NCBI GenBank assembly: GCA_023428245.1
Contig: JAEYYX010000128.1
Coordinates: 1-14,315 of the forward strand
From: Pseudomonadota bacterium
GTDB taxonomy: Bacteria > Myxococcota_A > Polyangia > Polyangiales > Polyangiaceae
Direction: 5' to 3'
Length of the DNA stretch: 14,315 nt
The notes under the pieces: model-generated
The model's input: only the letters and a program-made list of their open reading frames with translations
Told to the model about the DNA's origin: nothing
The model's database searches: none
Part shown: positions 7,301 to 14,315 of the stretch, piece by piece
Layout: each line of letters opens with the position of its first letter
Numbering within the stretch: the stretch's first letter is position 1
Position numbers and translations under genes: made by a program

Positions 7301-10300
7301 TATTCAAAAGAATCGGCACCTGTCGGCACTTCCGACAACGTGAGCTCCGTGGGACTCTATCCGACGCGCATCGAGTACACGGATTTCAAGGGGGCCGGAG
7401 GAACCGGGAGTAATGAGGCAGCTGGATACGCGATCGAATTTCATCGTCAAAGCGATGGAAACGGGAACCTCTTGGTGCGCCCCGATTCGTCGCTGGATGG
7501 GCGCGCCGGATTCCTCACTTCCGATCGCTATCTGCTCGAGCGCGTGCAGGTGGTCTACCTGGCTGGCGCCGGACACGAAACCATCCGCAGCTACCAGTTC
7601 GAGTATACGACAGGCGCATTCGGCAAGCCCCTACTCCAGTACGTCCGTCACCACGGCCGCGACGGGACGGAATTTTATCACCACGAGCTGAGCTATCGGA
7701 ATCAGGCAAACGAGCCCTTTTCGAACTTCTTTGCTTGGAACGCCGATCCCCTCAGTGGCACCTTCGCCGGTCAGGCTCGTACGAGCTCAACCGGAAGTGG
7801 ATGGTCCGCGACCGTCAGCGGAGGATTCGGGTTCTCTTTCTTGAATTTCAGCGTTGCCGGAGGCGGAGGCTTCACGGATACGTCAGTGCAGGGGCTGTTT
7901 CGAGACGTCACCGGCGATGGAGTCGCCGACTTCCTGAGCACTCATTCCACCTACTCCGTCGGACAGCTCCAGTATGGCGTTTGGGGTGACACGACCCGTC
8001 CCGATAAGAGTCCCGGCTATGGTGCGGAGGTCTTCGAGCCATCGTTTCAGGATGGAGCGCTCGGGAAGAACCGAAGCACCGAGTGGCACACTTCGGCCAG
8101 CGCCTCGGCGTTTGGCCTCGCGGGTCTGAGCGGACACCTGGGGCGGTCGTGGGAGGAAGAAAAGGCGACCTTAGCCGACATGAACGGCGATGGGTTCGTT
8201 GATATGGTGCGCCTCGAAGAGGGCACGAACAGGATTCTGGTTCGCCTTGGCCGCGGAGGGAGCTTCTTTGGTCAAGAAACGAGCTGGGGAACGATGCAGA
8301 AGAACATCGTTCAGAAACCCCGCTCGGTGCCGAGCGGGGCGGACGCCAGGGAGGGTGCTGCTGGCCCCGGCGACGAAGAGTGGTCCGCTGACTTAGCCGC
8401 CGGAAGCTATCCAGTGGATCCTGTTTTGGCTTGGATTGCGCCATTCGACGGAGACATCGTCATCTCCGGAGCAGCCACGCGTGAGGTGGCAGATGGCGAT
8501 CCGATCGCGCTCTTCATCCACAGGCAAGGCGCACCGGACCTTTGGCAGAGTACGATCCCGTCAGGAGATACGAGCGCCCACGTCCCCCCGGCGACTCCCC
8601 TGCATGTGCTCGCCGGACAGGCGATCTATTTCCGAGTGAGCGCTGGCGGCCAAGCACGCAACGCATCGGTCCTGTGGTCGCCGCACATCGAATACGTCGG
8701 GTCATCGGCGTCGAGCTTCAATGAGCCTTACGGGTTACCATCGACCACCTTCGACTTGGCGAGCGATCTCCGTACGAGCGGCTCGGCGCGTCGCGCGTTT
8801 CTGGCGACGAGTCCCGGTGACGTAAGAATTGAAACGACGCTCACGAAGCAGAAGACGCCTGATGAACTGCGTCTGCGCGTGTACATCTTGGACGCGTCGA
8901 ATCCGAGTTCCCCGGTTCGCACTCCGATCGATCTCGACCCGGGCGACCCCAGTAAAGACTACTGGCTCGTACCTGCGGACGCCGTCTCGAGCCCAGTCTC
9001 TTTGAACCACCCGGCCGTCGTTTCTCTGGGGGCGCATCAAACGCTCGAGTTCGTCGCGGAGACAGATGCGCCGGTCGACCCGAAGGATGTGACCTGGTCG
9101 GCGACGGTCGAGTACCTGACCTATTTCCGCCCCAATCCAGCGGACCCGTCCGCGCCGCCAACACCGACTCCCGTCCATTGCTACCTGAGCCCCTATCCGG
9201 CTGAAGCTGCGGCAGGAATGCAGCGATGCAGCGTCACGAACGATCCATTCCCGGACCGTCCTCTGCCATACGCCATCATTCGCGGGCCGTCCGACACGAA
9301 CCTATCCGTTCCGGTCTTCAAGACCGAGCGCGCGGACGAGTTTTTGATCGCGAGCGGCGGCACAGTCCAAATCGCGCCGAGTGGCGCCGCAAGCGGCCTG
9401 ATCTGCCAGGCAGATCGAACCCTCATCGGAAAGGGAGGAGGCGTGCTCACTGCTGATGTCGAGCCAGGAGCGCATATCTCCTGTCTCAACGTCAACGGAC
9501 CGGACCTGATTGTCTCGGTGAGCGGAGCCAGCGGGGGTACGCTCGTTGCACGGGGCGTCGAAGAAGACCCCGTCTTTCGGGATTTCGCCGATGCGCTCGA
9601 CCTGACGAACTACGGCTTGAGCTGGGTGCAGTATCGTCAGAGTCGGAGCAGTTTGGGAGGGGGCTATCATCGGTGGTTCTACGGGGATTGGAACGGACTT
9701 GAGCCTTTTGACCCCTCAGCGCTCATCGCAGAAAACATTGTCCAGCCGCCTTCGCCTGGACAGCCGCCCTTGGTCGGCATGCCGGGGTCGAGCGACATTC
9801 AAGGGGTTTCCTCGTGGAACTTCCGTGGAGGCGCCTCGATTCGAGCGGGCGTCTTCACCCCCGCACTCGCGTCGGCACCAGGATCCGCCGGTAGCATCCA
9901 AGCGCTTCGGAGCTCACACACATGGAACTACGGTCTCGAGGCCAGCTTGGTGGGTGTGGGCTTTGGACTGGCTAACGCCGACACGACCTCAGACCAGGAC
10001 TTCGTGGACGTCAATGGCGACGGCCTGGCCGACATCGTGACGGCCGCCGGCGTCCAGTACAATCGAGGGTGCCGCAATGCGGCCACTCAGTCGGAGCTCG
10101 GAGCCCTCGACCCGACGAGTGAGCCGGCCACCTGCCAGGGATCGTTCGGTCCGCTGACGACCGCGTTCGATCAGGAACTCTCGCGGACGGAAACGCGGGT
10201 CCTGAAAGGAAGCTTCGATCCGCTCGGGGCTGTGTCGGGGATCCTGGGTGCACCGGACTTCGTCAAACACACGGAAGTCAAACCTGCGAGCGGCAGCGGA

Positions 10301-13300
10301 AAGAAGGGGATTCGAGCCATCTATAACGGCGGCTTCTCCGTCGGCGTGAACTACGGACAAACCTCGAGCCATCGAACTCAGGCTGACGTGAACGGCGATG
10401 GCCTCGTGGATTATGTCTCGTGGTCTCCCGGGGAAACGAGCCCGCGGGTTCGGCTGAATTTGGGGTATAGCCTCGCCCCGGAGGTTCCTTGGGAGCTGGA
10501 CCTCACTCGGTTTGGCACCTACGAGGACGGTGAATCCGGCCAGGCTGCGCTCTTCAGTGGCGGTGGCCTCGGTCAATACTTTGCTGGGATTGGCAGTCAG
10601 CTAGGGCATCTGAACGCAGTAAGCCTTGGCTCTCCGTCTTTCGGCGACACGACGAGCATGAGTATTGGAGGCACTGTTGGTGGCAGTGTGGGGGTCGTTG
10701 GCGCTGCCGTCGGGGGGGGCGCTGTCGTGAGCGTGAAGCGTGACGTGTCAGCGCTCCTCGACGTAACGGGAGATGGAGCGGCTGACTACGTGCAACGACT
10801 CCCGAACACCGAGGTGCTGCTCGTTCGGCCCAACCTGGGCGAACGTTTCGGCCCGACGGAGGCTTGGCCGATGCCCATCTTTGCCTCTGAGCCAGGAGGC
10901 GATGATGTCGGAGGGCTTGTAGCAAATGTGCTCGCAGATACCATCTTCGGTAGCACGGGGGGCGGCGATGACGGGCGAGCGTCGCTCGACGTACTCAGCT
11001 TCGATCGCAGCGACGATCTGCAGTTTACGGCATCGATCCAGTTCTGCTTTCTGGTCTGCATCGGAGTCTCTTCGACCTACAGCGAGAGTCGAAGCTTCGG
11101 TGAAATGGCTCCTGACGACATCAATGGAGACGGCTTCACCGACTTCGTGCTCAAGCAAGCGGGCTCCGGGAAGGTCTACACCCGCCTCAACCAACAGAGC
11201 GGAGCGAATCTTCTCGAGAGGGTCGACGGGCCGGCTGGTAGAGTCATCACCGTCGAATATGGTCGAGACGGAAACACCGTAGAGAACCCGAGGAACCAGT
11301 TCATCCTCGCTGCGACCACAGTGAGCGTTCCGGATCCGTTCGGAGGCCCGACCCAAAGCTATCGATCGACCTTCGATTACGGGCGAACCGGAAAGTATGA
11401 CCGCGATGAGCGGGAGTCCTTCGGCTATGCGCAGGTCGTAACGACCCGTCCCGATGGATCGACGATCGCCACCACCTTCCACAATAGCGACTTCTACAGA
11501 AAGGGCCTGCCGGTTTCGACGAGCCTCCGGAATCAGCAGGGCAATCGCTACACCGAAACGACCTATCTCTATCAAGAACCTGCGTCGAACCTGGCGCCAC
11601 TCAGCGGCTCGACTCATCCGGCCGAACTCGAACGCACCATCTCTCAGTACGAGGGGCACTCGACCGCAGGGCTCACGACGAGAGAGCTCCGTACCTGGAA
11701 CCCCATTCACGGGAACCTGGCGACGTGGACCAAGCTGGGCGAGCTCGGCGATCCGGCGGATGATCTGATCTACAGTATCAGCTATCAAACCTTCAACACG
11801 AGCAGCAGCGATCCGTCCGAACTCTACGCCGTGCGGGCCTCCGAAATCGTAGCGACCAGCTCCACGAACACCATACTTCGCAAACGCACGGCCGCGTTCG
11901 ACGCGAGAGCCGCGGTGACGAGCGTCAGTGACCACGTTTGGGGCGGAACGGACGCGCTCGGCTCCGCCTATAACGGGGCCCTGAGCACCAGAACCGTAAG
12001 TGCACGCGATCCCTACGGAAACGTTACAAGGATCACCGATCCGACCGGGTACCATCTCGCCTATTCCTACGATGAGTCGATCCACACCCACGTCATCGCG
12101 ACCACGGACTCGTTCGGATATCTCGCGACCAACTTGCCAAACTACTACTTTGGCGGGGTCGACGAGGTGCGCGACGTCAACCGGAACATTAGCCAATACA
12201 CATACGACACGTTCGGGCGCCTTACCGCCGTCATCGGGCCCAGAGATATCGGCATGGCCCCGACGATCACCTATGCGTACCCGACGACCCTGATGAGCTC
12301 GGCCGGTGTGCTCGGGGCGGTGACCGGCCACAAGGACATCAGTCGAAACTATCCCGCGTCGAGCAGTCAGGACTACATCGAGACAGCAATCTTCGTCGAT
12401 GCCCTGGGTCGAACCGTCCAAACGAAAAAGGACCACCTACAAGATACGGGCACGACGCTTCAGGTGGGGACCGTGGTGAGCGGGCGTGTGACCTTTGATA
12501 GCTTGGGGCGCATCATTCGAGTTGGGCAACCCCGCTTCAGTGCGACCGCCGCGAGCGCCTTCGTCACGAATCTCCCGGAGCTGAATCCGACGCTGACGAC
12601 CTATGACGTGCTGGATCGAGTGACAGAGATCAGAACACCGATCGACCCGAACCCGACGAACTGGCAGCCAGCGGAGAACCCGGCGCAGCCGCCGCCCCAG
12701 CCCTTGGCGGAAGCCGTCATGACCACGACCTACGGCATCTCGCCAGAGCCTGGATCGTCGACCAGCCGTTTCCGCACGGTCGTCCTGGATGCGCTCGGCA
12801 AGAGCAAGGAGATCTATCGCGACCAGGACGGCTCGATTCGAGCGGTTGTCGAGCACAACCCGAGCGCTGGTCATCCGGATCTCACGACGAGATACCAGTA
12901 CGATCCGCTCGATCAGCTCCTCAGCGTCACCGATGCGCGCGGGAACGTCGTCTCGAGCGTTTACGACACCCTCGGCAGAATGATCTCGCTGAGCAGTCCC
13001 GACACTGGCCTCACGAAGTGGTCCTATGATCTCGCCGGGAACCTCAAAGCCAAGGAAACGGCGCGACTGCGAGCACAATCCAAGAAGGTCCGATACCTCC
13101 ACGAGTACAACCGTCTCGTCCAGGTCGACTATCCGGACAGCCCCGACCGCTTCTACCACTACGGGATGCCTCACGAGTTCGGCCTAGCGCACGGAAACGT
13201 CGCCGGTCGGGTCAAGTTCGAACAGAGTGAGGCGGGCACCCGTCACCTCGGCTACGACGAGCTCGGCAATACTGTGCGCATCGCCATGGAGTTCGGCCGC

Positions 13301-14315
13301 ATGCGCGAGCCCCACTGCGGCCCCTACATCGCAGAGGTCTCCTACGAGTACGATTCGTTTGGCCGGATCCTCAAGACGCGCTTTCCCCTCGTAGAAAACG
13401 AGACGGATTGTGGTCAGTACACGCTCAACGCGACGAACGAGGCCATCACCTACGCCTACGATCAAGGCGGAAATCTCCAAAGCGTCTTCGGGCAGAACCA
13501 AGTCGTCAACCCGCAACACCCGAACGAGGCCCCCCATTCGGATTACCTCCTGCATATCGGGTACAACGAGTTCGGCCAGAAGGTCCGCCAGCTCTCGGGC
13601 AACTTCGTCCGCACGACGTTCTCCTACCAACCCAGGTCGCGCCGGCTCGCGAGCATCTTCACCGACCGCAACGGGGCCAAGCCGATGCAGCGGCTCGAGT
13701 ACGCCTATGATGCCGTAGGAAACGTCATCGGGATCAACAACAACATCCCCTACGTCGCCCAGCCCGGAACGGCGCGCGTCGGCGGATCACGCCAGCTCTT
13801 CGCCTACGACGACCTTTACCAACTCAAGTCGGCCAGCGGCTGGATGCGCAACGAGCAGAACAACCGCCACCGGTACTTCGTGGGCATGGAGTACGACCAG
13901 CTAGGAAACATCGCCCTCAAGGATCAGGTCTCGTACCGGCAGGTACTCCAAAACGGAAACTGGAACGACGAGTACCATGTCCACGGCCAGATGTATAAGG
14001 CCAAATACTTCTACGACGGCCCAAGACCCCACACCCCCAACCTCATCGTAGAGGCAATCCCCAACGAGAATGTAAACATCGGCTACGGAGAATACGACTT
14101 CCGTAGGGACTTCACGTACGACCAAAACGGGAACCAGACGCAGTCGGTCTACCGAGGAAACGATACCCGACAGCTCACATGGAACGAAGACGACCAGCTG
14201 ATTCGAGTCGTCAAAAACAACCAAGAGCTGAATAAGACCCGGTACGACGCTCAGGGGAACAGAGCCGTGCACGTGCACCAAGTCACGGGCATGGAGGAGA
14301 CGAGCTACCTGACGG
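4325..14315 (+). CDS. Giant secreted SpvB/TcB-like RHS-repeat protein, 3' end cut by window edge
   Basis: At least 3,330 residues with no in-frame stop. A signal peptide (1 to about 22, MFRVLPWVGRCLALLCLPSIALG) predicts Sec export. Residues about 23-560 are unassigned; about 565-640 looks Ig-like. Residues about 646-790 are ZU5-like (GGTVEFGGAKLEVPAGAL, later LYYDE and WEPVG). SpvB starts near 813 (LQYPLELPPGRNGMQPNLAL, SSQGGPSWVGQGWDL). Six Ca-type loops, as in VCBS/FG-GAP repeats, begin at D1194, D1285, D1895, D2021, D2146 and D2265. Between the second and third lie two probable beta-sandwich modules (about 1360-1460 and 1478-1602). About 2296-2420 matches the middle part of TcB/TcaC (LLERVDGPAGRVITVEYG, YDRDERESFGYAQVV, YRKGLPVSTSL). 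RHS/YD repeats run from about 2561 to the edge. The family includes B/C parts of Tc toxins and Salmonella SpvB; RHS repeats build a shell around a C-terminal effector, here outside the window. No TcA-like gene is visible, so target and delivery are unknown. Confidence 0.94.
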   Translation, partial: MFRVLPWVGRCLALLCLPSIALGDPLQMRVANARKVSARVGPSSDQRDEASVGSGGSSEAAFMQRAAMPLRGSGRLRQDVSSAPDGMLSVVRPRSFSRLEFAREARADESAGEQQNVSAPGWEMLDGRRDAVYAGEEGRPIRWRALFSEPIWLDGVSAWQGAVGQLRVFAGGDSSRTLGSAGTGLGASSTLMETADADATMGEVPAGSAPTWQKAQLAAPVLTDVVELEWIPGGPTAPPEIAFWARGSSVDLALKGEGGDGSGDLGFVGASSVGTSGGAADYAAQLHLGHLAGGTTYAAFPSDARVSVAAVQTELAARVRVHVPSLKGVGRAFLVYELAGAPHFVAVGRSLNGIGLLGGQKRSGWGPGGMQVEEVPVAALRDNENTIEFYPADPHVTGEYRVRDVRIVTLPEGAIEHVISSGHDGHIGRLDARLDWDVPVSLGEVAFFVSAKSKGKLLFEGESAQADAQSGPKRGLKAERGSKKSPAMRLELDLSSLPPGWHRADVSTVLGTTRGLGVRLSKDADPGSVAKVVVSGLKTPGGSSGGLVVSYPARGECFEGRATVRGFAYGLDRPHIWVGDRKVDVLRDGSFEYSAEGRTDAPWHLTLRALGTGRGDTRPIERRLAMQPCLDEVAVDRSQGPIADVGAPHSVVLGAVGGTVEFGGAKLEVPAGALDRPTRLSIRPLKASDVPEMSPGAVNVTPGKMAYRFGPHGLKFNVPVKLSLPYDEKALPPAGRKRDVTGLYYDEVTARWEPVGRFGEPEGGRMVSLTDHFTDFINATIATPDGPGMESFTPTRMKDMELGNPLSGVSMMSPPTASPSGAAVLQYPLELPPGRNGMQPNLALTYSSQGGPSWVGQGWDLSLSKIELDTRYGVPDYDNVIGGGGPHPPFGDNSSRAGKLTYLLDGEQLTEVESAGGVTKFRRRVEGSFQRILRVPSPDGHVHFEVTGQDGTRFIYGRSASARLDDPGNGAHIFRWALEEVRDVFGNGIVYSYSKESAPVGTSDNVSSVGLYPTRIEYTDFKGAGGTGSNEAAGYAIEFHRQSDGNGNLLVRPDSSLDGRAGFLTSDRYLLERVQVVYLAGAGHETIRSYQFEYTTGAFGKPLLQYVRHHGRDGTEFYHHELSYRNQANEPFSNFFAWNADPLSGTFAGQARTSSTGSGWSATVSGGFGFSFLNFSVAGGGGFTDTSVQGLFRDVTGDGVADFLSTHSTYSVGQLQYGVWGDTTRPDKSPGYGAEVFEPSFQDGALGKNRSTEWHTSASASAFGLAGLSGHLGRSWEEEKATLADMNGDGFVDMVRLEEGTNRILVRLGRGGSFFGQETSWGTMQKNIVQKPRSVPSGADAREGAAGPGDEEWSADLAAGSYPVDPVLAWIAPFDGDIVISGAATREVADGDPIALFIHRQGAPDLWQSTIPSGDTSAHVPPATPLHVLAGQAIYFRVSAGGQARNASVLWSPHIEYVGSSASSFNEPYGLPSTTFDLASDLRTSGSARRAFLATSPGDVRIETTLTKQKTPDELRLRVYILDASNPSSPVRTPIDLDPGDPSKDYWLVPADAVSSPVSLNHPAVVSLGAHQTLEFVAETDAPVDPKDVTWSATVEYLTYFRPNPADPSAPPTPTPVHCYLSPYPAEAAAGMQRCSVTNDPFPDRPLPYAIIRGPSDTNLSVPVFKTERADEFLIASGGTVQIAPSGAASGLICQADRTLIGKGGGVLTADVEPGAHISCLNVNGPDLIVSVSGASGGTLVARGVEEDPVFRDFADALDLTNYGLSWVQYRQSRSSLGGGYHRWFYGDWNGLEPFDPSALIAENIVQPPSPGQPPLVGMPGSSDIQGVSSWNFRGGASIRAGVFTPALASAPGSAGSIQALRSSHTWNYGLEASLVGVGFGLANADTTSDQDFVDVNGDGLADIVTAAGVQYNRGCRNAATQSELGALDPTSEPATCQGSFGPLTTAFDQELSRTETRVLKGSFDPLGAVSGILGAPDFVKHTEVKPASGSGKKGIRAIYNGGFSVGVNYGQTSSHRTQADVNGDGLVDYVSWSPGETSPRVRLNLGYSLAPEVPWELDLTRFGTYEDGESGQAALFSGGGLGQYFAGIGSQLGHLNAVSLGSPSFGDTTSMSIGGTVGGSVGVVGAAVGGGAVVSVKRDVSALLDVTGDGAADYVQRLPNTEVLLVRPNLGERFGPTEAWPMPIFASEPGGDDVGGLVANVLADTIFGSTGGGDDGRASLDVLSFDRSDDLQFTASIQFCFLVCIGVSSTYSESRSFGEMAPDDINGDGFTDFVLKQAGSGKVYTRLNQQSGANLLERVDGPAGRVITVEYGRDGNTVENPRNQFILAATTVSVPDPFGGPTQSYRSTFDYGRTGKYDRDERESFGYAQVVTTRPDGSTIATTFHNSDFYRKGLPVSTSLRNQQGNRYTETTYLYQEPASNLAPLSGSTHPAELERTISQYEGHSTAGLTTRELRTWNPIHGNLATWTKLGELGDPADDLIYSISYQTFNTSSSDPSELYAVRASEIVATSSTNTILRKRTAAFDARAAVTSVSDHVWGGTDALGSAYNGALSTRTVSARDPYGNVTRITDPTGYHLAYSYDESIHTHVIATTDSFGYLATNLPNYYFGGVDEVRDVNRNISQYTYDTFGRLTAVIGPRDIGMAPTITYAYPTTLMSSAGVLGAVTGHKDISRNYPASSSQDYIETAIFVDALGRTVQTKKDHLQDTGTTLQVGTVVSGRVTFDSLGRIIRVGQPRFSATAASAFVTNLPELNPTLTTYDVLDRVTEIRTPIDPNPTNWQPAENPAQPPPQPLAEAVMTTTYGISPEPGSSTSRFRTVVLDALGKSKEIYRDQDGSIRAVVEHNPSAGHPDLTTRYQYDPLDQLLSVTDARGNVVSSVYDTLGRMISLSSPDTGLTKWSYDLAGNLKAKETARLRAQSKKVRYLHEYNRLVQVDYPDSPDRFYHYGMPHEFGLAHGNVAGRVKFEQSEAGTRHLGYDELGNTVRIAMEFGRMREPHCGPYIAEVSYEYDSFGRILKTRFPLVENETDCGQYTLNATNEAITYAYDQGGNLQSVFGQNQVVNPQHPNEAPHSDYLLHIGYNEFGQKVRQLSGNFVRTTFSYQPRSRRLASIFTDRNGAKPMQRLEYAYDAVGNVIGINNNIPYVAQPGTARVGGSRQLFAYDDLYQLKSASGWMRNEQNNRHRYFVGMEYDQLGNIALKDQVSYRQVLQNGNWNDEYHVHGQMYKAKYFYDGPRPHTPNLIVEAIPNENVNIGYGEYDFRRDFTYDQNGNQTQSVYRGNDTRQLTWNEDDQLIRVVKNNQELNKTRYDAQGNRAVHVHQVTGMEETSYLT
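7904..11143 (+). other. Calcium-type DxxGDGxxD loop region (VCBS/FG-GAP-like) with inserted beta modules
   Basis: Six loops are visible inside the giant protein: DVTGDGVAD (codons from 7904), DMNGDGFVD (8177), DVNGDGLAD (10007), DVNGDGLVD (10385), DVTGDGAAD (10760) and DINGDGFTD (11117). In SpvB/TcaB-type proteins such loops bind Ca2+ and sit in beta-propeller blades. Here they form a pair and a set of four, split by about 610 residues. That insert contains AWIAPFDGDIVISG-type beta-sandwich sequence and Cys-containing segments. A Gly-rich stretch (about residues 2085-2145) lies between the fourth and fifth loops. Confidence 0.75.
8318..8339. repeat. Perfect 10-bp inverted repeat inside the giant gene, terminator-like on the minus strand
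   Basis: CCCCGCTCGG at 8318-8327 and its exact reverse complement CCGAGCGGGG at 8330-8339 are separated by two bases. On the minus strand the stem is followed by TTTCTGA, which looks like a GC-rich intrinsic terminator with a short T-tract. In the sense frame it encodes PRSVPSGA (from residue 1332), in a linker between the second calcium loop and a beta-sandwich module. Confidence 0.7.
12005..14315 (+). repeat. RHS/YD repeat region of the giant protein
   Basis: About fifteen YD-type units can be read at the protein level, among them RDPYGNVTRITDPTG, YDTFGRLTAV, YDPLDQLLSVTDARGN, YDTLGRMISLSSPDTG, YDLAGNLKA, YDELGNTVRI, YDSFGRILKT, YDAVGNVIGI, YDQLGNIALK, YDQNGNQTQS and YDAQGNRAVHVHQ. The last in-window segment (LTWNEDDQLIRVVKN, then RYDAQGNR) resembles the part that precedes the RHS-associated core in related proteins. 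The core motif and any C-terminal effector would therefore lie soon after 14315. The repeats are degenerate at DNA level. Confidence 0.88.

Noticed and set aside
10748..13174. Two long abutting open frames on the minus strand (562 and 245 codons), with similar frames at 13184-13630 and 13901-14281
   Set aside because: They are all in the frame exactly in register with the sense codons of the giant gene. There, stops arise only opposite TTA, CTA or TCA codons, which are rare in this part. The products are low-complexity and Arg/Asp/Val-rich with no domain, while the sense strand shows clear TcB and RHS motifs.

Overview
The window is GC-rich DNA from what looks like a myxobacterium (Myxococcota, possibly Polyangiales). 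The evidence is the hybrid PAS-rich histidine kinase, a small lipoprotein with a cysteine-bounded helical domain of a type I associate with myxobacteria, and a giant SpvB/Tc/RHS protein. The assignment is inferred from gene content and style, not from any marker gene. I see no rRNA, tRNA, CRISPR array, transposase or integrase.

Layout. (1) 1-2361, minus: a hybrid sensor histidine kinase (three PAS folds, HisKA, HATPase_c, receiver) whose receiver is cut by the left edge. (2) 2362-2560: a 199-bp divergent spacer with two short inverted repeats. (3) 2561-3028, plus: a stand-alone GyrI-like/AraC effector-binding-domain protein. (4) 3029-3209: a convergent spacer with a stem-loop. (5) 3210-3962, minus: a secreted lipoprotein with a Ser/Gly/Ala repeat linker. 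(6) 3963-4324: a divergent spacer with a plausible promoter for the gene to its right. (7) 4325-14315, plus: one uninterrupted frame of at least 3,330 codons, still open at the right edge. It encodes a secreted protein with a signal peptide, a long unassigned N-terminus, Ig-like and ZU5-like segments, the SpvB domain, six calcium-type DxxGDGxxD loops, a TcB/TcaC-like middle region and then RHS/YD repeats.

Both long genes run off the window (kinase at the left edge, giant protein at the right), so neither has both a start and a stop here. The kinase and the GyrI-like gene are divergent and may share a control region. The lipoprotein and the giant protein are also divergent and both carry export signals, so they may act at the cell surface or outside the cell. 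No sequence evidence directly links the two pairs. The giant protein is the most interesting element: it resembles the B/C components of Tc toxins but has its own Sec-type signal and no TcA partner in view. Its C-terminal end, which would hold any toxin or effector domain, lies outside the window.
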